Of a stretch of DNA of 64,000 nt, positions 1 through 8,591 are shown one piece after another (positions within the stretch are counted from its first letter, which is position 1; each line of letters begins with the position of its first letter). Location of the stretch: NCBI RefSeq assembly GCF_032598905.1, contig NZ_CP122459.1:62001-126000 (forward strand). The letters run 5' to 3'. This DNA is from Streptomyces sp. 11x1. Its GTDB lineage: Bacteria; Actinomycetota; Actinomycetes; Streptomycetales; Streptomycetaceae. The translations under genes were made by a program, and so were the position numbers. Below the pieces are notes generated by a model, which was not told the DNA's origin, did not search any database, and worked only from the letters and a program-made list of their open reading frames with translations.

Positions 1-242
1 CTCGTCTGTTGCCATGAGTGTGACCTCGTCGTCGTGTGGATACCAATCATGGCCGCAACTTCCCCCGCCAGTTTCCCCCTTGACAAGTTTTTCCCCCTCG
101 GATTTCCCCTGGCAGATGACTCGGGCCCGCGAAACGGTGAAGCCATCACCACGATCCGCGAGGCACTCGCTCCTGAGCGCTGCTGCCCTCCGGCCTAGTC
201 GAGAGTGCGTATCCGAGCACAGCCGTGGACCAGGGAGTCCTC

Positions 243-860
243 ATGCCCCACCCCAGAGATCCAGAATCCGTCAGCCCTGTCGAGGTACGGCAGGCGAAGG
301 CAGCGTCCGGTGTGCTGGTGCACGCGCCCCGCGACCGCGCGTTCGCGGCCAGTACGTGGCTCCTGGCGGCAGCACAGGATGCGTCCCAGGCCCAGGCGGC
401 CTGGCGGGAGCGGGACGGGATCGCGCTCCTGCGCTGCGGCGGCCTCTTCGGCGCGGTTCGCATCTCGGCTGACCTGGTACGCGCCGCCGCGGCCACCGAG
501 AACACGCGGGAGGTCGACGGGTTCCTTGCGGAGGCGCTACCCGGCGCTCCGGTATTCATGGACCAGTACGCCCAGCGGTACTACGTGCTCGTGCCGGTGA
601 GCACCGGCAGGCGCCCGGAGTGGTTGGCCTCCCGTCGGCCTCTGAGAGCGGAGTTCCTCGGCCGCGGCTGTTTCCTCGGCGTGCCGCGGCCCGATGTCAC
701 CGAGCCGGAGAGCACGCGCTGTTACTGGTGCGTGCCGATGGACGGCCCTGGCACCCTTGCCGTCCCGGATGCGGTGTCCCAGCTCGTCTCGGTCGGCCGA
801 TCCAGGCTGGCGACAGCCGATGGAACCGGAAGCATCCCGCCATCGGCCTTCCGCGCATAG
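243..860 (+). CDS. hypothetical protein, about 205 aa
   Basis: I do not recognise this protein. ATG 243 is preferred over an upstream in-frame start at 225 because GGGAG at about 231-235 lies about 7 bp before it. The product is mostly soluble, Ala/Arg-rich at the start, with an aromatic central patch around the residues MDQYAQRYYVLVPV and scattered Cys in the second half. There is no signal peptide or clear membrane segment. It is the first gene of the window and is followed after 82 bp by a Cys-rich gene. No function is proposed. Confidence 0.6.
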   Translation: MPHPRDPESVSPVEVRQAKAASGVLVHAPRDRAFAASTWLLAAAQDASQAQAAWRERDGIALLRCGGLFGAVRISADLVRAAAATENTREVDGFLAEALPGAPVFMDQYAQRYYVLVPVSTGRRPEWLASRRPLRAEFLGRGCFLGVPRPDVTEPESTRCYWCVPMDGPGTLAVPDAVSQLVSVGRSRLATADGTGSIPPSAFRA

Positions 861-942
861 ACCGGCGTCGGCCCCGCGTATCCATCCCCACACGGCCGCG
901 CGGTCGACGCCTTCCACCTCCACCCCGTACCGCGAGAGAGAC

Positions 943-1617
943 ATGTCCCGACTCCTCACCCCCCTCACCTACAAAGGTCTCCCCGTCCCCAGCATCGCCG
1001 CGTGGAGCGCTGAGGCTTTACCGCAGCCCGCCCTCGTGATCTCCAAAGACGGCATTGCATTCGAAGACAGTGTCGGCCACAACGGCTACACCCTGGGCCG
1101 TGACGCGGCCGGGGTGCTGTGGCAGCGGTGGGCGCTGCGCCAAGGCGACGGTACGACCGACTTCCGCACGGTCCACGGGCCGCGCCAAAGGCGCGCGATG
1201 CGCAAGCAGCTGTGCCAGGTGTGTGGCGGCCCCTCGGACGAGAACGAGCAGGGGCGGCTGTACCTGCTGGAGGACTACCGGGGCGTGGAGAACTGGCCCG
1301 AGCGGGAGGTCACGACGCATCCGCCGCTGTGCCGCCCGTGCGTGCCCCTGGCCGTGCAGCTGTGCCCGCATTTGAGGGGCAAGGTCGCAGCTGTCCGAGC
1401 CCGCCGGGTGTCCGGCGACGGCGTGCACGGCATGGTCTACCAGCGCGGGGAGAACGGTGCCCCGGTCGAGTCCACGGTGAAGGTGGTATTCCACGGCGAC
1501 TGGCGCATGAAGTGGATGCTCGGCGGCCAGCTGGCCGCCACCCTCGAAGACGTCACGGTCGTGGACCTGGACGATCTGCTGGTGGGCCCGGCCGTGAGAG
1601 AGGCGGCGGACGCATGA
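943..1617 (+). CDS. Cys-rich putative zinc-binding protein, 224 aa
   Basis: ATG 943 is chosen because the upstream in-frame extension back to 694 overlaps the preceding gene and has shadow-like composition, while a purine-rich GAGAGA stretch precedes 943. The protein has two CxxC pairs, C91/C94 (CQVC) and C130/C133 (CRPC), plus C141, a spacing that suggests a treble-clef or HNH-like zinc site; I see no convincing HNH catalytic histidines. It opens with SRLLTPLTYKG. The stop overlaps the next start as ATGA (1614-1617), so it is probably translationally coupled to the membrane protein downstream. Function unknown; DNA or RNA binding is a guess from the Cys pairs only. Confidence 0.75.
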   Translation: MSRLLTPLTYKGLPVPSIAAWSAEALPQPALVISKDGIAFEDSVGHNGYTLGRDAAGVLWQRWALRQGDGTTDFRTVHGPRQRRAMRKQLCQVCGGPSDENEQGRLYLLEDYRGVENWPEREVTTHPPLCRPCVPLAVQLCPHLRGKVAAVRARRVSGDGVHGMVYQRGENGAPVESTVKVVFHGDWRMKWMLGGQLAATLEDVTVVDLDDLLVGPAVREAADA

Positions 1618-2606
1618 CGTCACCCGGCCGTACGCCCGTCATCGTTGAGGCCCCCGAGAACACCCCGGCGCGTCGTGGGCTGCTCCTGTCGGCCGCCGGG
1701 CTCTTGGCCCTCGCTTCCGGTACGGCGCTGTCGACTGGAGTAACGCGGGTCGTGCAGGCCGCGCCGGACGTGCTGCCCGAGTGGGTCCGGTTCGGCAGCG
1801 CGCTGATCGTGACGCTCTGGCTTGCCGGGCTGATCATGGCCCGAACCACCGCGCACTCGCAGCGGCAGCGCATACCGCGGCTGCTCGGGTTCGGTCTGAG
1901 CAGCCTCTTCTTCCTCTACACCACGGCTCCGGCCTCCACCACGCTGGCCCAGCACCTGGGCAACGCCGTGTACGGGTGCACGCTGGCGTGGCTGGCCGTC
2001 GAGGTGTGCCGCGCCCACGGGGTCCGGCTGCGCCACGGCTTCCCCCTCGCGGACGGCGGGCAGCGCCGCCGGACCTGGATGGTCACGTCGCTGTCCTACC
2101 TGATCTGCGCGATCTGGAGCTTCCTGTTCACCCACACAGTGGCCGGCCTGCGAGCTGTCGGCATCAACGAGGCACTGATCGTGGGGTTGGACCAGCGTTC
2201 CGCCATCGGCGTGGCATCGGTCGTGGACGGCGTTCTCGCTTTCACCGCGACCGTGGCGATCGAGGACGTCGTGATCGTCGCCGCAGCCGTCACGCTGCTG
2301 TCCGCCGCCCGGCGCCCGGCCTGGCAGATCTACGCCGTGGTCTGTCTCGTCGAGATCGCCCTCCACGCGTACATGGGCGCGGTCGCCCTCGCTATCGCCT
2401 TCTACGCGGGGGGCCGTGTCTGGCTGTACCGGCGCTTCGGGGGCGTCGTCCCCCTGGTGATCGGGCACCTCGTGCTCAACCTTCTCGTGCTCGTCAACTG
2501 GGCCGCCCCGGCGAGCCTCTCGAAGTTGCTCAGTGCGATCGTGGCCGCCGCGTCCGTCTACGGCGCCAGTCGGCTGTGGAGCCGGCAGGGGGGAGAGAAG
2601 ACGTGA
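1614..2606 (+). CDS. CPBP-family-like intramembrane protein, 330 aa
   Basis: The start is the ATG inside an ATGA overlap with the upstream stop. The protein has about eight hydrophobic segments. The second half looks like the CPBP (CAAX protease/bacteriocin-processing) family: an acidic pair E217-D218 where the family has EExxxR, H251 in the sequence LHAYMG, and H285xxxN289 in GHLVLNL, matching the family's third motif. Motif 1 is degenerate (no following Arg), so peptidase activity is uncertain. CPBP proteins cleave or sequester membrane substrates and some give immunity to peptide toxins. It lies in an overlapping run with a Cys-rich protein upstream and a four-Cys protein downstream, so the three probably act together. 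The family assignment is by motif only. Confidence 0.6.
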   Translation: MTSPGRTPVIVEAPENTPARRGLLLSAAGLLALASGTALSTGVTRVVQAAPDVLPEWVRFGSALIVTLWLAGLIMARTTAHSQRQRIPRLLGFGLSSLFFLYTTAPASTTLAQHLGNAVYGCTLAWLAVEVCRAHGVRLRHGFPLADGGQRRRTWMVTSLSYLICAIWSFLFTHTVAGLRAVGINEALIVGLDQRSAIGVASVVDGVLAFTATVAIEDVVIVAAAVTLLSAARRPAWQIYAVVCLVEIALHAYMGAVALAIAFYAGGRVWLYRRFGGVVPLVIGHLVLNLLVLVNWAAPASLSKLLSAIVAAASVYGASRLWSRQGGEKT

Positions 2607-2803
2607 CTTTGCGCACCGGGCCGAGATGGGTCATCGGCGACTGCTGGCTCGGATGCCGGGGGACGGGCGTGTGGGTGACCTGGCTCGGCCCGGTGCAGTG
2701 GGAGGGCCAGCACGCTCCGCTCATGACGTGCGCGCCGTGTCTCGACCGTCTCAAAGCCCAGGCGCTCGCCTACTTCATGACACCGCGGGAGCTCTCCGCC
2801 TGA
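2603..2803 (+). CDS. small four-Cys protein, 66 aa
   Basis: GTG 2603 overlaps the upstream stop as GTGA, and GGGGAGAG lies just before it, supporting this start. The short product has C14/C18 and C43/C46, which could coordinate one zinc ion, and a Trp-rich middle (VWVTWLGPVQW). It is the last gene of a three-gene overlapping run. Two hairpins follow before the next cluster. No family is recognised. Confidence 0.65.
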   Translation: MTLRTGPRWVIGDCWLGCRGTGVWVTWLGPVQWEGQHAPLMTCAPCLDRLKAQALAYFMTPRELSA

Positions 2804-2856
2804 CCTCCCGGTACCGCCACCAGCAGACGTCAGGCGGGTCCAGCTGATGCACAGAC

Positions 2857-2949
2857 GTCCGTCTCCTGCAACTCCCCCCCGGCATGGGCAGGAGACGGAC
2901 CCTGCCCTCCGGCCCGCTCGTTGTCGCTCGACGCGAGCAGGCCGGAGGG
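2857..2949 (+). promoter_or_regulatory. two successive hairpins ahead of the cell-wall-like cluster
   Basis: In the 243-bp gap between 2803 and 3047 there are two perfect inverted repeats. GTCCGTCTCCTGC (2857-2869) pairs with GCAGGAGACGGAC (2888-2900), and CCCTCCGGCC (2905-2914) pairs with GGCCGGAGGG (2940-2949). The first may terminate the upstream operon. Together they could form an attenuator or structured leader for the gene at 3047. I see no T-tract, so factor-independent termination is uncertain. Confidence 0.5.
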
Positions 2950-3046
2950 TGCCCCTCACGAATCCGCTCAGCGCCCCAACGAGGAGCGGCGAGCGGCAAT
3001 ATGCCCTTCCACTCCGCACCACTGACCACTGGAATACGGAGACGCC

Positions 3047-4021
3047 ATGCTCATCCCCCCTCTCGACCCCACCGAGCACAGATCAACGGTCGTAGTGATC
3101 ACCGGAGGATGGTCCCGTGAACGGGACCGCGCTCTACTGTCCGGCCGGACCGTATGTGAAGCCCTGGACGAGATGGGAGTCAAGACACGCGTCATCGACC
3201 TCTCCGGGCCGTGGGAAGACATGCTCGACAGTCTGGCCGAGGGCGAGAAGGCCTTCCTTGCCATAGCAGGTCGAGGTGCGGAAGACGGCCGTCTTCAAGG
3301 ACTTCTGGAGACGTTGGGCGTCCCCTATACCGGCTCGGGGGTCTTGGCTTCCGCTGTCGGCATGAACAAGGTCCACGCCAAGACGCTGGTGTCGGCTGCC
3401 GGCGTTCGGGTCCCCGTCGGAACCCGGATTGAGCCAAGGGTTCTCCCCGACGGCGAGACGGCCCGCATCATCAGCGCGCTGGGGCTCCCTGCGATCCTGA
3501 AGCCGGTCAGCGAAGGAGGTTCGATCGGCATTCAGGTCGTCACGTCGATGGAGAGCCTCACCTCCGCGCTTACGCACATCGGCGACGAAGAAATGATGGC
3601 CGAGGCGTTCCACCCCGGCCGGGCCGTCAGCATCGGGGTCCTGGAGGACCGTGCCGGAGCGGTGCACGTCCTGCCCCCGCTGGAGGCCGTGACGCCGAAC
3701 GGCATCTACTCGTACGCCGCGAAGCGCGGCACCGCTGACTGCGATTACTACTGCCCGGCACGCGTCAGCCCCACCACGCTCGACGACCTGAGGTGCCAGG
3801 CGGTCGCCGCTCACCGTGCTCTGCACTGCCACTCGTACTCGCGGCACGACTTCGTCGTCGGCGATGACGGCCTGGCCTGGTGGCTGGAGGTCAACACCCT
3901 GCCGGGCCTGTCGAGGAACGGGAACCTTGCCCGCATGGCACAGGCTGAGGGGATTTCGTACGAGCAGTTGTTGACCCACATCCTGCGCGGCGCGGACGTC
4001 GACCGCCGCGCCCGGCCGTAA
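3047..4021 (+). CDS. D-Ala-D-Ala-ligase-like ATP-grasp enzyme with altered acceptor site, 324 aa
   Basis: The full Ddl fold is recognisable: GGWSRERDRALLSG at residues 20-33, AEDGRLQGLLE at 78-88, PYTGSGVLASA at 93-103, the ATP-grasp lysine K152, and R266/D268, E281 and N283 for metal and phosphate. Family enzymes join two D-amino (or hydroxy) acids with ATP. Compared with E. coli DdlB by eye, the hydrogen-bonded triad E15-S150-Y216 becomes E25-G158-R227, and S281, near the second substrate's carboxylate, becomes G292. The acceptor is therefore probably not plain D-Ala. It heads a cluster with a racemase/dehydratase homologue, a C39-like peptidase and a MurF homologue. VanC-type D-Ala-D-Ser ligation or a natural-product dipeptide are both possible. 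Confidence 0.85.
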   Translation: MLIPPLDPTEHRSTVVVITGGWSRERDRALLSGRTVCEALDEMGVKTRVIDLSGPWEDMLDSLAEGEKAFLAIAGRGAEDGRLQGLLETLGVPYTGSGVLASAVGMNKVHAKTLVSAAGVRVPVGTRIEPRVLPDGETARIISALGLPAILKPVSEGGSIGIQVVTSMESLTSALTHIGDEEMMAEAFHPGRAVSIGVLEDRAGAVHVLPPLEAVTPNGIYSYAAKRGTADCDYYCPARVSPTTLDDLRCQAVAAHRALHCHSYSRHDFVVGDDGLAWWLEVNTLPGLSRNGNLARMAQAEGISYEQLLTHILRGADVDRRARP

Positions 4022-4031
4022 GGCGGCGGCT

Positions 4032-5033
4032 GTGCTCTCGATCCACCACGTCCTGAATGCAGCCGATACGCTGCGCGAGGTGGCCTCGCGCACGCCCATG
4101 CTGACGTCGGGGGCCCTCAACGAACAGCTCGGCCGTCGCGTGTGGGTGAAGGCCGAGAACCAGCAGGTGACCGGTAGTTTCAAGTTCCGCGGCGCGTACA
4201 ACGCGCTGGCCGCCCTCGCCCCACAGGACCGTAGCCGGGGCGTCATCGGCGCGTCCTCCGGGAACCACGCCACCGCCCTCGCCCGAGCGGCACAGCTCTT
4301 CGAGGTGCCGGCCGTGGTCGTCGTCCCAGACGACATTCCCGAGGTGAAGCGGCAAGCCATCACGAACCTCGGCGCCCGGGTCCTCTCGTACGACCGGCGC
4401 TCCGGACGCCGTGACGCCATGGTCCACCAACTCGCCTACGAGAACGGGTTGGTGATCGTGCCGTCGGCGAACCACGAGCGGGTCATCGCCGGTGCGGGAA
4501 CGGTCGGCTGGGAGATGCTCGAAGAGATTCCGACCCTGACAACGCTCCTCGTCCCGGTCGGAGGTGGCGGGCTCGCGGCTGGCACCGCAGTCGCGGCCGC
4601 CGGGCACGACCCGAGCGTCAAGGTCATCGGAGTTGAGCCGGCCTCGGCCGACGACACGCTCCGCTCCCTGAGCGTGGGGCGGCTCATCCCCATCCCGCCG
4701 CCCGTGACCATCGCCGACGGCCTGGGACACTCCGAGCCTGCCCGCATCCCCTTCGAGATCAATCGGCGCCTTCTTGCCGACCTCGTCACCGTTCCCGAGG
4801 AGGCGATAGCCGCGGCGATGGCGTACCTCTTCCGCTACTTCCGGCTCGTTGTCGAACCGTCTGGAGCTGTCGCCTTCGCGGGCCTCCTCCAATCCCTCGA
4901 TCGTCTTCCCTCGGGCCCCGTCGGCGTCGTCGTTTCCGGCGGCAACGTCGACTGGGGCATCTACAGAGCCCAGCTCGACCACGCGATGACCAGAATGGAG
5001 ACACCGGCTCATGCCGCCGCCTTGCTGCACTGA
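4032..5033 (+). CDS. PLP-dependent serine/threonine dehydratase or serine racemase homologue, 333 aa
   Basis: This is a fold-type II PLP enzyme of the threonine ammonia-lyase/serine racemase family. K51 in GSFKFRGAYNA is the expected Schiff-base lysine, SSGNHATALARAA binds the substrate, and GGGGLAAGTA cradles the PLP phosphate. It is 333 residues, the catabolic/racemase length, with no C-terminal ACT regulatory domain. The GTG start follows AAGGCGG, 10 bp after the ligase stop. Next to a ligase for D-amino acids and Mur ligases, making D-Ser (racemase) or dehydrating Ser/Thr are both reasonable roles; sequence alone does not choose. Its 3' end overlaps the peptidase gene by 23 bp. Confidence 0.85.
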   Translation: MLSIHHVLNAADTLREVASRTPMLTSGALNEQLGRRVWVKAENQQVTGSFKFRGAYNALAALAPQDRSRGVIGASSGNHATALARAAQLFEVPAVVVVPDDIPEVKRQAITNLGARVLSYDRRSGRRDAMVHQLAYENGLVIVPSANHERVIAGAGTVGWEMLEEIPTLTTLLVPVGGGGLAAGTAVAAAGHDPSVKVIGVEPASADDTLRSLSVGRLIPIPPPVTIADGLGHSEPARIPFEINRRLLADLVTVPEEAIAAAMAYLFRYFRLVVEPSGAVAFAGLLQSLDRLPSGPVGVVVSGGNVDWGIYRAQLDHAMTRMETPAHAAALLH

Positions 5034-5724
5034 CCCGTCGACACCCAGCCCCCTCCACGACCCGGTGGGGATTGTCACTCAGTACGCCACCGCCGACCTC
5101 ATCGGCCGCATCGCCTACGAGGGGCACGACCCGGGCGACGATCCCGCCTGGAAGACGACCGGCGCACCCTCCCAGAGCCTCTACGCCCGCTGGTGTCGGC
5201 ACATGTGCGGAATGGCCTGCCTGCGCATGGTCCTGCTGCACCAGAAGGGCTACTCGCTCAACCTGTTCAGCTTGCTCGCGGGTGCGCGCCACTACGGCGC
5301 GTACGTACGGACGGGCACCGACATCAAGGGCCTGTTCTACGCGCCGTTCGTCGACTACGTAGAACAGACGCACGGTGTTCCCGCAGCCGTGCACGGCCAC
5401 CTCGACCTGGACGGCCTCCTCGCCCTTCTGGACACCGGCCACATGGTGATGGCGTCCGTCTCCAAGGAGATCCGCCGGCCTGAAGCGGACCCGGAGCGCA
5501 AGGGCGGGCATCTCGTCCTCGCCATCGGCCACCAAGACGGAAAGATCCACTTCCGGAACCCCAGCGGCCACACCCCGGAGTCCCTCACCGCGGCGTTGTC
5601 GCCGGACCGCTTCGCCGCCTTCTTCGGCGGCAGAGGCATCTCGCTGGACCCACGCCGCTCCGTACGACGCAGGGCTGCCCCGGCCACCGCGGTCCGCCCG
5701 GTAGCGTCTCGACCATCCGCCTGA
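5011..5724 (+). CDS. C39-like (papain-fold) cysteine peptidase, 237 aa
   Basis: A peptidase_C39_2-type triad is visible: C66 in the sequence MCGMACLRMVLL, H167 in KGGHLVLAIGHQ, and N183 in FRNPSG. There is no signal peptide and no transmembrane segment, so it should act in the cytoplasm. That is unusual for a cell-wall peptidase and fits trimming or transpeptidation of a soluble peptide intermediate. The C-terminal 35 residues are Arg/Ala/Pro-rich and likely disordered. It overlaps the dehydratase gene and is followed 15 bp later by the MurF homologue, so it belongs to the same operon. Which peptide it cuts is unknown. Confidence 0.75.
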   Translation: MPPPCCTDPSTPSPLHDPVGIVTQYATADLIGRIAYEGHDPGDDPAWKTTGAPSQSLYARWCRHMCGMACLRMVLLHQKGYSLNLFSLLAGARHYGAYVRTGTDIKGLFYAPFVDYVEQTHGVPAAVHGHLDLDGLLALLDTGHMVMASVSKEIRRPEADPERKGGHLVLAIGHQDGKIHFRNPSGHTPESLTAALSPDRFAAFFGGRGISLDPRRSVRRRAAPATAVRPVASRPSA

Positions 5725-5739
5725 GCAGGGAGAACTACG

Positions 5740-7137
5740 TTGCATCCGATGTCCTTGACCACCATCGCCGAAGTCGTCGGCGGCCGTCTCGCCGACGTTC
5801 TCGACCCTGAAGCGCAGATCACCCACCCCGCCGTCTTCGACTCCCGCGAAGCCGTCGAAGGGGCGCTGTTCATCGCCCTCCAGGGCCGGAACCTTGACGG
5901 ACACGCCTACGCCGAGGCAGCCGTCAACAAGGGCGCCACGGCAGCCCTGGTCACCCGGCCCGTCGGCGTTCCCGCGATCGTCGTTGACGACGTACTCGCC
6001 GCGTTCGGAATCCTCGGCCGCTACCTCCTCAACGGCGTGCTCGGCCGCGCCCAGGTCGTGGCGATCACCGGCTCGGCCGGCAAGACGAGCACGAAGGACT
6101 TCATCGCTCAGGTGCTTCCCGGCAACGTCGTTGCCACGCCCCAGTCCTTCAACAACGAGATCGGCCTCCCGCTGACCATCACCATGGCCGACGAGAGCAC
6201 CAGCTACCTGGTCCTGGAGATGGGCGCACGCCACATCGGAGACATCCGCGACCTCACCCTCATCGCACAGCCGGACATCAGCGTCGTCACCAACGTCGGG
6301 ACCGCGCACGTTGGCGAGTTCGGTGGCCGCGAGAACATCGCCACGGCCAAGGGCGAGATCGTGGAAGCACTCCTCAAGGGAGGGCTGGCCGTCCTCAACG
6401 CCGACGACGACTTCGTGCGGGAGATGCAGAACCGCACCAAGGGCCGCGTCGTCACCTACGGTCTCAGTGAGGACGCCGTCGTCCGCGCCGTTGACGTCAC
6501 GACCGACGAGCAGGGACGCGCCTCCTACAGCCTCGTTACCCCCGAAGGCTCCGCATCGGTCCAGCTTCAACTCATCGGCGAGGTGCAGGTTCACAACAGC
6601 CTCGCGGCGGCCGTAGTCGGCCGTGAAGCCGGACTCAGTGTCGACGAGATCGCCGCCCGCCTGTCCGGAGCCCAAACCCGCTCCAGGTGGCGGATGGAGA
6701 GCCACGTCCGAGCGGACGGCGTGACGATCGTCAACGACGCCTACAACGCCAACCCCACCTCGATGCGCCACTCCCTGAACGCCCTGGCTGCCATGACCGG
6801 GGGCCGCGACCAGCGCTCCGTGGCCGTTCTCGGCCGTATGAACGAACTCGGCGAGGACACGCGCACCGCGCACGAGGAGATCGGGCAGTACGCCGCCGAA
6901 CTCGACCTGGACCAGATCATCCTGGTGGGAGGGGACGAAGCCGGATGGATGCAGGGGGGCGTGAGCAAGGCCGGCGGAAAGGCCGTTCACCTGCCCGACC
7001 AGGACACCGCCCTGGACCTGCTCCACAAGATCCTCCGGCCCGGCGACGTCGTCCTGGTCAAGGCAAGCCGAGGGGTCCAGTTGCAGGAACTCGCCGACCG
7101 GCTCCTGCAACTGGACCCCAGTTCCGCGGAGGCTTAG
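5740..7137 (+). CDS. MurF-like Mur ligase, 465 aa
   Basis: The three Mur-ligase domains are intact: an N-terminal UDP-binding-like domain, the P-loop GSAGKTS at 111-117, NNEIGLPLT, LEMGARHIGDI, the central NVGTAHVGEFG, and the C-terminal NDAYNANPTSM and VKASRGVQLQ typical of MurF. The family adds D-Ala-D-Ala to UDP-MurNAc-tripeptide with ATP. TTG 5740 is preferred because GGGAGA (5728-5733) is 6 bp upstream; ATG 5749 would be 15 bp from it. In context it would use the product of the ligase at 3047. It ends tail to tail with the minus-strand MurC-like gene, with overlapping stop codons. It looks accessory, because no division/cell-wall (dcw) neighbours are present. Confidence 0.85.
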   Translation: MHPMSLTTIAEVVGGRLADVLDPEAQITHPAVFDSREAVEGALFIALQGRNLDGHAYAEAAVNKGATAALVTRPVGVPAIVVDDVLAAFGILGRYLLNGVLGRAQVVAITGSAGKTSTKDFIAQVLPGNVVATPQSFNNEIGLPLTITMADESTSYLVLEMGARHIGDIRDLTLIAQPDISVVTNVGTAHVGEFGGRENIATAKGEIVEALLKGGLAVLNADDDFVREMQNRTKGRVVTYGLSEDAVVRAVDVTTDEQGRASYSLVTPEGSASVQLQLIGEVQVHNSLAAAVVGREAGLSVDEIAARLSGAQTRSRWRMESHVRADGVTIVNDAYNANPTSMRHSLNALAAMTGGRDQRSVAVLGRMNELGEDTRTAHEEIGQYAAELDLDQIILVGGDEAGWMQGGVSKAGGKAVHLPDQDTALDLLHKILRPGDVVLVKASRGVQLQELADRLLQLDPSSAEA

Positions 7138-8591
7138 GCGGCTGCGGGATCCAGCTCGCCGAGCTCGGCCTGCAGAACCTGACCCGACTCCACGATGTCG
7201 CCCGGCCCCATCAGCACGACCACGTCACCGGGCCGAGCCAGGTGGGCCGCACACGCCGCGGCTTCGGCCCGGTCCAGCACCTGGTGCCGGGCACTGCCGC
7301 CCTCCTTGTTGATCCGGGCGGACAGGATCCTGAGCGTCGCGGGGTTGACGCCACTGGTGCTGTCCGTCAGGACCACCTCGTCGCATCCGGCCAGCGCCTT
7401 CGCGAAGTCGACGTCGAACGCGTCGAGCCGCGACTGGCCGGACGGCTGGAACACCGTGACCACCCGGCCGCCCGAACCGACAAGGGAGCGCGCGGCCGCG
7501 AGGTCCGCGCTCACCTCGTCGGGGTGGTGGGCGAAGGAGTCGTAGACCCGCACCCCGGCCGACTCTCCGGCCGAGGTCATGCGACGCGCCACCCCGTCGA
7601 AGTACAGCAGCTGCTCCACGGCCTGGTCGCAGTCCTGGCCCAGGGCGTGGAGCGTGGCGAGGGCCGCGGCCGCGTTGAGGAGCTGGTGGGCGCCCGGCAC
7701 CCGCAGCGCCAGGTCGAAGTCCCGGCCCCCCGGCCCGCGCAGCACCGCCTTGCTGCGTCCGCCTTCGCTGGACACGTCGACCAGCCGCCAGCCCGCGGCC
7801 GACGACATGCCGAAGGTGATCACCCGCGGCCCGTCGCCGGCCATCGCCAGCCTGGAAGCCAGTTCGCGGGCGCCGGGCGAGTCGGCGTCCAGCACCAGGG
7901 TGCCGTCCTTGTGCAGCCCGCCCCGGACGCACTTCTCGTAGGCGTCGACGTGGTCGATCGCCTCACCGTAGGTCTCGGGGTGGTCGAACCCGATGTTGGT
8001 GATCACCGCCACCCGCATGGCCATGCCGACGTGCGTGTGGTCCGACTCGTCGACCTCCGCCACGAAGAAGCCGGTCGTCCCGCCGTCGCGTCCACCGCTC
8101 CCCGGGGTTTCGAGGTCGGCGCCGATGACGTACGACGGGTTCTGTTCCATGCGGGCGAGCGTGAACGCCAGCATGCCTGTCGTGCCCGACTTGCCGTGCG
8201 TCCCCATCACGGCGATCGGCGTGCGGTGGGTGGCCATCAGCGAGTTCAGCGCCCTCGACCGGTGCATGACGGGGATGCCGAGGCTCCGTGCTTCGCGGAT
8301 CTCCGGGTTGTCCTCACCGACCGCATGGGTGAACACGACCGCGGTCGCGTCCGCCGGAACGTTCTCGGCGGCGTGGCCGCTGTGCACGGAAGCACCCAGG
8401 CGAACCAGTGGCTTCAGCCCTTCCGAGGTCCGGTTGTCGCTGCCGGACACGGTGAATCCCCGCTCGGCGCACACACGGGCCACCGGCAGCATCCCACTGC
8501 CGCCGATGCCGACGAAGTGCACGCGGCTCAGGTCGACCGACCCGTCCTCCGGTACGTCCTCAGCGATGCGCGGGACTGCGGTTTCTGCCAT
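7134..8591 (-). CDS. MurC-like Mur ligase, 485 aa
   Basis: MurC landmarks are clear: HFVGIGGSGM near residue 25, the P-loop GTHGKSGTTGM at 130-140, EVDESDHTH, NIGFDHPETY, FDGVARRMT, DSFAHHPDEVSA and VFQPSGQSRLDAF. MurC joins L-Ala to UDP-MurNAc; the usual GTHGKTTTT is GTHGKSGTT here, so this is a divergent paralogue whose amino-acid partner may differ. The ATG at 8591 has a strong GGAGGAGG ribosome site about 8 bp upstream on this strand. The stop shares bases with the MurF-like stop, so the two genes converge. A 22-bp palindrome lies about 110 bp before its start, suggesting repressor control separate from the plus-strand operon. Confidence 0.85.
   Translation of the reverse strand: MAETAVPRIAEDVPEDGSVDLSRVHFVGIGGSGMLPVARVCAERGFTVSGSDNRTSEGLKPLVRLGASVHSGHAAENVPADATAVVFTHAVGEDNPEIREARSLGIPVMHRSRALNSLMATHRTPIAVMGTHGKSGTTGMLAFTLARMEQNPSYVIGADLETPGSGGRDGGTTGFFVAEVDESDHTHVGMAMRVAVITNIGFDHPETYGEAIDHVDAYEKCVRGGLHKDGTLVLDADSPGARELASRLAMAGDGPRVITFGMSSAAGWRLVDVSSEGGRSKAVLRGPGGRDFDLALRVPGAHQLLNAAAALATLHALGQDCDQAVEQLLYFDGVARRMTSAGESAGVRVYDSFAHHPDEVSADLAAARSLVGSGGRVVTVFQPSGQSRLDAFDVDFAKALAGCDEVVLTDSTSGVNPATLRILSARINKEGGSARHQVLDRAEAAACAAHLARPGDVVVLMGPGDIVESGQVLQAELGELDPAAA

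Noticed and set aside
80..108. TTGACA at 80-85 as a promoter for the first gene
   Set aside because: No acceptable -10 box lies 16-19 bp downstream; the sequence there is a run of TTTCCCC words.
5740..8591. MurF/MurC as the host's essential cell-wall genes
   Set aside because: The genes are convergent, lack division or cell-wall gene neighbours, differ at conserved motifs (GTHGKSGTT) and sit with a ligase of altered acceptor site; a housekeeping role is unlikely.
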